DNA of 64,000 nucleotides, from the NCBI GenBank assembly GCA_958450365.1, contig CAUEEP010000201.1, forward strand, positions 85,692-149,691, given 5' to 3'. Numbering within the stretch: the first letter of the stretch is position 1; each line of letters begins with the position of its first letter. Position numbers and translations under genes: made by a program. This stretch comes from Mesorhabditis belari. Lineage: Eukaryota; Nematoda; Chromadorea; Rhabditida; Rhabditidae. The notes under the pieces were generated by a model. That model was not told where the DNA came from. It searched no databases and was given only the letters and a program-made list of their open reading frames with translations. Positions 1 to 9,527 of the stretch are shown here, piece by piece.

Positions 1-18
1 AATTCATCCTTAACAAAC

Positions 19-56
19 CGTTGTAGTTGTAGTAGTCGTAGTCGTCGTTGTGGTTG
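19..56 (-). CDS. Thr-linker exon of a further C6-type gene (partial, runs off the window)
   Basis: A 38-base stretch on the minus strand sits between a TTTTTCAG acceptor (exon starts at 56) and a GTTTGT donor (exon ends at 19). In the phase used by the neighbouring gene (two leading bases, then whole codons) it reads twelve consecutive Thr codons. Length and phases equal the 38-base linker exon at 3424..3461 of the next gene, so this is most likely the linker of another paralogue whose C6 exons lie beyond base 1. No convincing signal-peptide exon was found between 57 and 466. Confidence 0.5.
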
Positions 57-466
57 CTGAAAAATTTTTAAGCTGTAAGTCAGAGCTTTATGTCAATGTT
101 AAGAATAGCACTGTCTATAACGGACCATAACGGATTGAGATCTTTAAACTTTTAAGTTCTTCAGTCTTAAGTTTAAGTTAAAATTCTAAGGTCATTCTGC
201 CTTTGATCTAACTGTAAGTCATACTTGCTTGGATATCAAAAAAAGACAACAATTTATCACACATGAATGAAAGCTCATTTGAGAAATGAAAGTGAGTTTC
301 TAATGGGATGAAAGCTCCTTTTTTTGGGATCAAAGGATGAAGATAAGTTTTAAACAAAGGAAAGTGAGATAATTTCTGATGTTAGTTGGACAAACAACAT
401 GCCAAAACATGCAAGAATGAATCCAGAGTACCCGAAATTCAAATGCTGATATGATTCTGCGAAAGC

Positions 467-2540
467 TTATTTCCCGGGACAAGCCGATGGGGTGTTTGTA
501 CAAGTGACAGCAAAGCATCCAATTGTGGTGATCGTTGATGTGGCTCCGTTTGCAGTCAGCGTCCATCCCGTTCCATCAGCACTGCAGACCAATTCGGCGG
601 TTGAAGTGGGTGTTCCACTTGTCGTACCAGCTGCGTCCATGTTGAACTGTAAAAGTTTGCAGTTAGTTTAAAATTTAACCTCAACAATAACAACATAATC
701 ATATTATCTTCTTTAACAAAATACTTACTAAAATACAAAATACTCTTTTGATCAAGTTGGCTTTTTAATAGTTTTAAAGAGAACAATTCAAGCTTTTAAA
801 TGAGATAAAGCTTGATTGGATTGGATTATTCATTTTCATGAAAATCAAGAGACAAGGAGCCGATCTCTTTTGATCAAGTTGGCTTTGATTTTCTCGAGAT
901 TGGTTGTTTCGATCAACTTCTATTTTATTTCATTCGAAAGCTTGAATTGTCCCCTTTAACACATTCGCGATGGCGACATTTTGGGCGTACAGTCGCGTAG
1001 TCGTGTTTTACTGATAATTTGATGAAGATTCAAAAATAAACTAAATTATTATAGTCATTCAATAGCTCTAAATCTCCTCTTGAAAACTAGTAAAAAGGTT
1101 ATCGAGAACTTTTTGCAAAATAAATAACAAAATCTTCAAAAACTTGAGTTGGCACCAAAAAAAATCGTTATTAGTACAACCCACCGGTGGGCTGTACTAA
1201 TCATCGTAAGTAGATTTAGATTTAGAGCTATTGAATGACTATAATAATTTAGTTTATTCTTGAATCTTCACCAAATTATCAGTAAAACACGACTACGCGA
1301 CTGTACGCCCAAAATGCCGCCATCGCGAATGTGTTAAAGGGGGTATTAATCGCGGCCGGATGACCATAAAAATTTTTTTTTACGGCAACCACCTGTTTTT
1401 TTTATTTTAATATCGCTGATTTTATTATAAAAAGAATAAAAATCACCCGGCTAGAGTGATTTGATGGGTTTACAAATTTTTGGAGACGCTGCAAGCCTCG
1501 CGTAGTTCATCTACAAGGTAAGTGCGAAAGTAAAGCAAAAGTCAGGCATTATGTTTTCTTTTTGTTTTCTTTAAACTTTCGATCTACACGATCTAAATCT
1601 AAACCTACTTACGATGATTAGTACAGCCTACTTACGAGGCACCAAAAACAATCGTTATTAGTACAGCCCACCGGTGGGTTGTACTAATAACGATTTTTTT
1701 TTGGTGCCAACTCAAGTTTTTGAAGATTTTGTTATTTATTTTGCAAAAAGTTCTCGATAACCTTTTTACTAGTTTTCAGGAGGAGATTTAGAGCTATTGA
1801 ATGACTATAATAATTTAGTTTATTTTTGAATCTTCATCAAATTATCAGTAAAACACGACTACGCGACTGTACGCCCAAAATGTCGCCATCGCGAATGTGT
1901 TAAAGGGGACAATTCAAGCTTTCGAATGAAATAAAATAGAAGTTGATCGAAACAACCAATCTCGAGAAAATCAAAGCCAACTTGATCAAAAGAGATCGGC
2001 TCCTTGTCTCTTGATTTTCATGAAAATGAATAATCCAATCCAATCAAGCTTTATCTCATTTAAAAGCTTGAATTGTTCTCTTTAAAACTATTAAAAAGTT
2101 AAGAATGATATTATTTCTAAGCAAGGTTATAGACCTTCAAAGTGTGGCTACTCATTCAAAACCCTTTAACGAACTAGAGCCCTCATTTTCGGCTTCGACT
2201 ATCAGAAATTCGGCAATGGTTGAAGTTTTAAATGATCTAATATTATTAATAATCCCTTACCGATATTGTTGAGCCAAAGGGTCCAGGAGCGGTTGAAGTG
2301 CATGTAAAGTCTCTTACCACACAGCCAGCCGCATTTTTAGCCAGAACATCTAAACTTTGAAAGTCTTTTTTCAAGAATAATAAATACCCGTAGCAAATGG
2401 AATCGTTCCCGAGCTTGCCAAATCGATTGTTAGAGGTGGATTGGTCAACGTACAAGATGCGCACGCTAAATTTTGATTTCAAATTGAATAGTAGAGCTGG
2501 GCTACCCAAAGTTGTTGTGGTTGTTGTGGTTGTTGTGGTT

Positions 2541-2625
<85 letters not shown>

Positions 2626-4583
2626 TAGTTGTCGTTGTTGTAGTTGTCGTCGTGGTCTTAAATACACTATTCTCAGTTTAATCAGCTCAACTAAATAAAC
2701 TAAATAGAAAAGTTTATGTTTGATCCAAAGGCAATAAAGATTGGCTTTGATGTTGGCGGGGAAAACACTGGCTAAACCCTAAACCTTGTTTCACTACTGT
2801 CCTCTAATCGTTATTAAAGTGCTAACTGACATCTTGTCTTTTATAAATGATACTTTTACCTTTAAAATTTCTAGAAATTAGTTCACTCAGTAATACTTTT
2901 GTCAAATGGATGCCATGGCCGACTGGCTAAAAGCCCTGTATCTTACTAGGAAATAGCGCCAACTTACAACGCCAACTGTAAGTCGACCTTTTCAAATCGA
3001 CTCTACCTTATCTGATAGTTTTGAACGCTGATTCCAAATCTGATTTTAGTTTCACCAACTATCGTGAGTTATCTGGCAAAGAAGTTTGTCAGAGCTCTGT
3101 CATTGTCAGAGCTAATATAGCCCATCTTGCATTCCGCCTTTGCAAAAAATTCTTTGCCAGATAACTCGCGATACAGGGCTCCGTTGGTGAAACTAAAATC
3201 AGTTTTGGAATTAGCGTTCAAAACTCTGTCAGATAAGCTAGAGTCGATTTGAAAAGATCGGCTTAAGTTGGCGCCATTCCCTAGTGAGTCGGACGGTCAA
3301 GGGTTCAATTCCGGCTAGCTTATTGGTTCTGTTTCTCATATATATGGGTTTTTCTTCCCTAAATTTAGGACTTAGGGATTGTGCTTGTGTATTGTTTGTG
3401 TATTTGAATTGTATAACGCTTACCGTTGTCGTTGTTGTGGTAGTTGTAGTCGTTGTTGTCGCTAAAAATAGATGCTGATGTTTGATCGATCTGTGCGAAG
3501 GTGATAGGAGTCAAAAAGCAGAAAGATTTAGTCATTTATCATTGTTAACTGTGTGCTTTGATCGATAAATAAGCTTTAGTAAAGTTATCGAATTGTCATG
3601 CAAAGGTTTATCCATGCAATTCTTGATCTCAACCTGTGTTTGTGGAGGTGGTGACAGTGGTCGGTGTTGTGGTTGATAAAATATTATGATTGAATTTACG
3701 ATTCAAGTGAACTTTTTGTTTTAGAGAATAGTGGTAAACAGAAAAATTTCAGGCTCAAAAAAGGGACTCTCTATTGCAAAAATAAGAAATATAAAAGACT
3801 AACAAAAACTACAAAAATGTCCATCAAGAAGTAAAGAAAGGTTAAAAGATAAAAAGATTTTGACAATGAATTGTCTATTTTCAAAGGCAAGCAAGAACAA
3901 ATCGAAATGGTCATTTAGAGTTTATCTTTTCAAAAGAGTTTCCGCTATGGTCCGTTATAGAAAATAGTATTGCTTTAGATCTTTGTCCATATCCATGTCC
4001 ATCAAGTTTAGTTTACAGACATTAATTACTGTAAAACTCTAGTACTAACAATTGAGCTATTCAATTGTTATTGAGTTATTGTTATTGGGTATTCTAGTTT
4101 TTGTCAAATCCAAATGGTCATCTAGTACTAACAATTGAGTTATTCTTCGTGTTCAAATGTTAGAACTCTTTGTTAAGCTGGAAATGCGAGTAGACTTGAG
4201 ATTTGGTAAGCAGCTGTTTTTCGAAGACAGTATAAAACTTCTACTTAAACAAATATTGATTCTCAATAAGAGAGTAGGTACTTGTGGCTTTTTGGCGGCT
4301 ACCTTACCTTAGTTATATCAATTTTATAGAGTTTGGCCTTCAAGTATTGACATAAACATATGCTAGACTTGCACCGCAAGGGTGGCTTCCAAAAAGTCAG
4401 ATGTACCGGAGAGTACTAGCTTTTTAAGTGCAGCCGGCCAAATCCCAATCCTAGCGCCAACCCAATCCTAGCCTAGCGAAACTTACTTGGCGCTACAGTG
4501 GTCGTCGTCGTCGTTGTCGTTCTTAAACAGCTCTCAATAACAACACATAGTGATAGCAATATCACACAAGCGATGAGTCTCAT
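467..4583 (-). CDS. Secreted C6-domain protein with long poly-Thr linker (gene A)
   Basis: Exons in transcription order: 4583-4487, optional 3711-3634, 3461-3424, 2656-2506, 2465-2388, 2349-2261, 646-467. Phases agree at every junction, giving 210 aa, or 236 aa with the optional exon, whose acceptor is weak. Exon 1 starts MRLIACVILLSLCVVIESC, a signal peptide, followed by eight Thr. Two linker exons add 12 and then 49 consecutive Thr codons. The last three exons encode a C6 domain (starting CASCTLTNPPLTID, ending NTPSACPGK), an extracellular nematode domain of unknown function with paired Cys. Thr runs of this kind are usually O-glycosylated, so a mucin-like secreted or surface protein is inferred. 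The last intron (647-2260) holds a large foldback element. The family call is firm; the biological role is unknown. Confidence 0.85.
761..2099. repeat. Large nested foldback (inverted-repeat) element in the last intron of gene A
   Basis: The sequence around 761-1140 returns as its reverse complement at about 1690-2099. Within it, the block ending in the motif ACACATTCGCGATGG occurs three times (about 960-1140 inverted, 1195-1345 and 1640-1905), arranged around short palindromes with core CCCACCGGTGGG. The segment 1340-1500 is a piece of a different element, the one at 59285-60135 (shared TATTAATCGCGGCCGG start). No transposase is visible. Confidence 0.8.
2510..2656 (-). repeat. Coding microsatellite, (ACAACG)n encoding 49 Thr
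   Basis: On the minus strand this is 49 ACN codons without interruption. The core is a hexanucleotide ACAACG repeat flanked by more variable Thr codons. It fills almost the whole of one exon of gene A. Its length is a multiple of three, so slippage by repeat units would change linker length without breaking the frame. Confidence 0.9.
2915..3365 (+). repeat. tRNA-derived SINE-like repeat split by a foldback insertion
   Basis: A box-A-like sequence (GGCCGACTGGCTAAAAGCCC, near 2917-2937) and a perfect box-B-like sequence (GGTTCAATTCC, near 3301-3311) flank an insertion of about 330 bases (roughly 2949-3278). The insertion has inverted ends reading AATAGCGCCAACTTA and TAAGTTGGCGCCATT, and CTAG on both sides as a possible target duplication. 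Downstream tail TATGGGTTTTTC matches the minus-strand copy at 13125-13260. The joined halves resemble a tRNA, but no complete cloverleaf could be drawn. Confidence 0.55.
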
Positions 4584-5399
4584 TGTCAATGATGAGAAAT
4601 GAATGGAGTAGCTTCGGCAATGGACCTCACATCATTGCCATAAAGACCGATGCTAAGAGGGTTGGATGGAAAAAAAGTTCGTGGATTTCTCCCTAATTCA
4701 AATCCCATCTTTCCATTACTGCACAGAGTAATGAAACGAAAAGCGCTCGTGAAAGAAAGAAGCTCTTAAACTGGAAAAACTGAGGAAAAGGAAAGGAATG
4801 GAAATGATTTCATCCAAATGAGATGAAGAATTAGAGAGCTTTTTGTTGAGCAATGCTTGGAAGATGGAAAAGTGAAACAATCAAAGGAAATCAAGGGGAA
4901 AAAGAGAACCGTTTAGAGCTGTCACCAACAAGGATTTAGCCATCATGTTTGTGTGTTTGTTGCGTTTTAATTCGTTTCGATAGATTGATTTGAAAATTTG
5001 CCAATCTGTTCTCATCCTACAGTCTAGTTTTACTTACTATCGTAAAAGCTATAATAGTAGCCCTGGGGGGCATTATTTTTTCGATAGTACTTTTTGCTAT
5101 TCAAATTCAAAGGAAAATATAAGATAATTACAACTCATTAAAGAAACATTTTTCAATTAATTTTTTAACAAAAACAAGCAAAATTCGACAAGAATTAAGG
5201 AAAAAAAGCCAGAATTTAAAAAATCTTTTAGGTTGATGAATTGAAAACTGCCCGACTTTGAACTAAAATTTATTCAACATAAAACCATAAATTCATTCCA
5301 AATAATTTCCATTATTATTGACGACTTCTGCCCATTTTACAGGCAATTTGCGGATTCCTCTTTCGTAGTAGGGTTTTGGTTTGTGTGTGAGACAAGAGT

Positions 5400-5735
5400 G
5401 AGACTCAAAAATGGAGGACTGGAGATGTCAGCCGTAAGCCCAGTTTGAGCCCTTTCTTCAAAAGAAACCCATTTTGGTGTCAATAGAAAAGTTGTAGAGA
5501 ATCAAAAATTAGGCTTATAGCCAAATTTCCAAAAAGCTACGCTTAGTAGTTTCGCTTAAAATGCAAGTTTTGTGAAAATTCGTAAATTTGGCATTTCTTG
5601 AAAACCAGTTTTTGAATCGTTCTGAAAATTTGGATATAAGCTTAATTTTTGCTTCTCTACAACTTTTCCATTGACATCAAAATGGGTTTCTTTTGAAGAA
5701 AGTGCTCAAACTGTCACATATGACAACATCCTGCA
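5400..5735. repeat. Imperfect palindrome (foldback) between gene A and the pogo relic
   Basis: The text near 5455-5540 (CCCATTTTGGTGTCAATAGA, then AAAAATTAGGCTTATAGCC) reappears in reverse complement near 5625-5700. Bases 4584-5400 show no gene; they are the 5' flank of gene A and low-complexity AT-rich DNA. Confidence 0.55.
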
Positions 5736-5744
5736 GTTTTCAAT

Positions 5745-6300
5745 TCACCAACCCAATAGATCAACTGATATATCAGATCCAAATTCTTCCTCATATATTT
5801 CTGTTTTTTGAGCAAAATTGAGAAGATTTACTGAAGTAAGCAAACCCAGAAGCTCGTCGACTTCTTTTTCATCCCTGAGTAACTGTAGTCCTGTAGGAAG
5901 CGCGCCATCGTACTTAAAACAGTGAATCATCTGGTTGCCGGCACCACTTGGATCGATTCCAACACGACAGCTTTTGAAGGATCGACGAATGTCTTCTTCC
6001 GAAATTGAATCCCAACCATCAGCAACCAATTTTAAGTAGATGTCCACTCCAGGAGCCTTTGGGTTCCCACCTTTTATGCGTTCAGGTGCTTGCAGCAAAA
6101 TCCAATCCTCGTAAAACTGTCGAATCAGTGCCTTAAAAGGACCATTCTAAATCACATCTGCACATTGAAGGGCTGCACATCTACACATTTGTTCCTAAAA
6201 GCACTACGCCTCCAGGAACAAAGAAACAATCTAATGGAAGCTGATTGAGTCTTCCCTCGTCAATTCGCCTTGGTCAGAAGCAAATCCCAAATAAACAAAT
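5745..6300 (-). pseudogene. Decayed pogo/Tigger-type DDE transposase, C-terminal part
   Basis: The open 117-codon part reads ERIKGGNPKAP, then VADGWDSISEEDIRRSFKSC, then a stretch corresponding to the usual DGxED region. This order (KxxFKxxxRxxYEDW, ERxxKGGN, W-S-I/V-I--SFKxCG) is characteristic of the C-terminal end of pogo/Tigger DDE_1 transposases. Upstream, between 6098 and 6300, fragments such as NGPFKALIRQFYEDW and FVPGG are recognisable only by changing frame and passing stops. The N-terminal half with the HTH and the first catalytic Asp was not found. It is a dead relic; nothing suggests a host gene. Confidence 0.7.
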
Positions 6301-7285
6301 AACGAACAGTTCTTAAAGAACCCAAACCCTTTAAACGATCTCTTCAAGTATTTGCTTGTCATCTCATCATTGAACCATTTGCCTTTTTTCCAGCAAAGCA
6401 TCAGATGATTTCATCTACATTTTTTAGCAACCCTGATCCTTTGCATCAAAACGAACGTTTTCAGTTTGTTTCCATTCGGTCAACATAACTGTTATTGACA
6501 ACTTTTCATGGCCGATTGTCAAAACTGCAACTTGATTGAATACTTTTAAATTGTAAAGAAAAGGTGGGAAAGGTGAAATGATTTCGGGTAAGCGATTTCA
6601 AGAGCGCGAGTACAAGACGTTTTTTTTATAAAAGCAAAATCAGATCATTCTTTCAATTTAGGTGTGATCAGATGAAACTTTTTAAAGTCTTGATTCAAGA
6701 TCACTTAACTAATAAAAAAAATAAACGTAAACGAACACGTAAAAACAAATAAAATATCAACTTTTATTGGCACAAATAAAAATGACTCAAATAAGAAGTA
6801 AAGTGATTGAATTTTCAAAGGAAATTCTTGAAAAAAACTAATTCAAATCAAGCACTCAAAATTTTAGAATTGTTTCTAGAAAGAAATTTCAAATTCTGTA
6901 AGATATGGTCGCTGAAAATGATCAAAAATTCAGCTCAAAATCTAGTTTTTCACGTTCACAATCTTTGAGGATTGAAATGGATTGAAATCTTTTCTTTATT
7001 TCCTTTTCTTTGATCACTTTGTCATTGAGTGACCGAATTTTGAAGCACTTAAGGCGAAGACGAGAGTGGTCTTGATGTTCAATTATTCCGGTTTTTGAGT
7101 GTCACACTCAAAAAGACATTCAAGTTGCTTGTTTCAATGGTTAGCAACATTTTTGTCGTGATTTTTCTAAAGTTCTTTTTGCTGAGAGCTTTTATTGACC
7201 TGAATATTAATTAAACTCATAAATTTTTGCAAGTATTTGTGTTTTATTTTATCATGCGTTTTCTAGAAAAGGTGGTCTCTAGAAA
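6301..7285. other. No gene seen
   Basis: AT-rich sequence with frequent stops in all frames. I saw no consistent exon chain, tRNA or clear repeat. Confidence 0.5.
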
Positions 7286-7289
7286 AAGC

Positions 7290-7600
7290 TACCGTAAACT
7301 ACCGTAATCGAAAGTTATCGTAATCTACCGTAACCAAAAGCTACGGTAATCTACCGTAGGCGAAAGCTACCGAAATCTACTGTAATCTACCGCAATCGAA
7401 AGCTACCGTAACCAAAAGCTACCGTAATCTACCGCAATCGAAAGCTACCGTAACCAAAAGCTACCGTAATCTACCGCAATCGAAAGCTACCGTAGTCTAC
7501 CGTAATCTACCGTAAGCGAAAGCTACCGTAGTCTACCGTAATCTACCGCAATCGAAAGCTACCGTAATCCACCGTAACCGAAAGCTACCGTAATCCAGAT
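7290..7600. repeat. Degenerate minisatellite built from AAAGCTACCGTAATCTACCG
   Basis: About 310 bases consist of alternating AAAGCTACCGTA and ATCTACCGTA/ATCTACCGCAATCG blocks, roughly 20 to 32 bases per period, with substitutions between copies. There are no unique spacers, so it is not a CRISPR array. TACCGTA also appears at the ends of several MITEs in this window. Confidence 0.9.
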
Positions 7601-8374
7601 GTTTCTAAAAGCTATTTTAATCCAAATGTCCATTAGATAAAGGTAAACAAAGCCACATACAAGCTATGGTATTCAATAGATTTTTAACAGACTTATTTGG
7701 CACCTTTAACTACAATAGCTGTTGGAGTACGGTAGCTCCAGAAATGTGACGACCCGTTTAAAATCCCGGATTCTTTCAAAATACCCGGATTCTTTTAAAA
7801 AATTCGGAAATTACGCAAGAGCCGGTATTTTTTGTTTAGTCCATCTAAAGATCTAGACAAAAAGCTTTGCCCGGATGATTTCTGATCACCGTGTAGTCCT
7901 GGTCAAACCTTTTATTGCATCCATTTTTTCAAAGGATCACCTTTTAAAAAACGCTTTAACCACAAAGAAAGCAAAAGTCAAGACAATTTCATTATAGAAA
8001 AAAGGAATGATTCCAACTTGAAGTTCGGAATCGATTTTATAGAATCGACCACAGAGATCCTAAAATCCGCAAAAAAAGAAATAATTTGCGCAAATCTAGA
8101 GGATAGTGTGCTTATATACTAATTTTTTTTTTTGATTTTGGTCAGAATTCGTTTCCTCTCTACGCCAAATTTTTGATTACAATTCATCTTTTCCTAAACG
8201 AGCGCAACGCTTAAAAACACAACTTATAAAAGCTGCATTACAAATTAAAGATTATAAAAGCAATTAGACGAATTTCAAAACCATATACATATGCGTCATT
8301 TCACGATTTTATTTAAATATCTTTAAGATATTTTAGTTACGAAAAGTGAGGGGAAATAGCATCAAAAATTTCGT

Positions 8375-8612
8375 ACAGTACTGGACAATGAAATATCATA
8401 TTTGAAAAACGATCGTCACTTTCGCGTGCGCTGAAATGCGTCAAAAAATACGGTATTTCTAAATATTAATATTACCATTGTGTAGCCCTTGAAAAGAGCT
8501 TTCAGAAAATGTATAACACTAATAGTTTAAACTCAAAGACAAGGGAGTTACAGACGCGCGAAAGTGACGATCGTTTTTCAAGTATGATATTTCATTGTCC
8601 AGTACTGTATGT
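8375..8612. repeat. Foldback MITE-like element
   Basis: The start (ACAGTACTGGACAATGAAAT at about 8376) is inverted at the end (ATTTCATTGTCCAGTACTGT near 8590-8609). The next 30 bases on each side (AAAAACGATCGTCACTTTCG and its complement) also pair. No coding content. Confidence 0.8.
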
Positions 8613-8829
8613 TCGCATCATGCTATCCTCTTTCCCACCGCTACATCTGATACAGCTTTGCAAAAGAGCCTCAAAAAGGAGTCTTAAAGCTTTAAACCTG
8701 AATATCTCGCGTTTGCAGGATCTTTGGTAAAAGTTTTTTACATATTTGTGATCTCCGTGATCGATTCTATAAGATTCACATAGGCTCGAAGCGATTCCGA
8801 ACTTCAAATTGGAGTAAAGATTTATTGGC

Positions 8830-9345
8830 TTGGGGAGAATGAGTCGGCGCCGAAATTTAAAGAAACTTTTTGCACCCATAAAACCTTCTTTAAATATACG
8901 TTTTGTTTCATCAAAATGGTCCACTAATTCTTTACAAAATGGCTTTTGAAAGATTCCACAAAGCTTTTCTTTTTTGGGATTTTATGGATTCCCAAACACA
9001 GCTAATCAAAAAGACAAAAAGTCCGACTCATTGCTTGAACAGTTTCTTCCACATAAACCTCCTTTGGTGTTTATATAAAAAAGATAGAGCACACTCAATT
9101 ACATAAGTTACCAAATTTTCAGGAAGATCCCTCCAACCGTTTATTCTAGATGACAGTTTATCGATTTTGTGAAAAAATGATCCTTTGTTGAGTTGAGGCG
9201 CTGTTTGAGTTCTCTTTTAAATATTATTTTGTAGAGAATTAGTTACCCTTCTACGGATATCAAACGCATATCATTTGACAAAGTCTGCTATAAGTTTTAG
9301 AAATTTCTTTGATTTTCGGCGCCGACTCATTCTCCCCAACCCAAT
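8830..9345. repeat. Dispersed repeat with inverted ends; second copy near 34995-35520
   Basis: Both ends read GAGAATGAGTCGGCGCCGAA (plus strand near 8838, inverted near 9320-9340). The interior (TTCTTTACAAAATGGC, CTTCAGGAAGATCCC-like, GTAGAGAATTAGTTA motifs) recurs in the opposite orientation at 34995-35520. About 500 bases, non-coding. Confidence 0.7.
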
Positions 9346-9405
9346 AAGTAAGTAAGTAAGTGAGTAAGTAAGTAAAGAAATAAAGTAAATAAGTAAAGTA
9401 AAGAA
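9346..9405. repeat. (TAAG)n microsatellite
   Basis: Runs of AAGTAAGTAAGTGAGTAAGT follow the dispersed repeat. The reverse-complement run (CTTA)n lies at 12222-12275 beside a related AATTGGAGTAAAGATTT motif, so both belong to copies of one larger repeat. Confidence 0.9.
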
Positions 9406-9527
9406 GGAAATATTTTAAAAAGCCAGTTATTTCAATTCAAAAATCCTGAATTGAGTCAAAGTGTAGTTCAAAGCTCGCAAAAATGAAAGGAAAAAAAGCA
9501 AATAGAAATCTTTTCCCAATCAATTGA

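Noticed and set aside
2479..2667. Minus-strand ORF rich in RQ repeats
   Set aside because: Another frame of the same hexanucleotide repeat; not in phase with the C6 exons.
2397..2681. Plus-strand ORF with a long poly-Val run
   Set aside because: It is the complement of the Thr-coding microsatellite exon of gene A, whose minus-strand frame has splice sites and paralogues.
7290..7600. Possible CRISPR array
   Set aside because: Repeats are contiguous and degenerate with no unique spacers, and the genome is clearly eukaryotic; it is a minisatellite.
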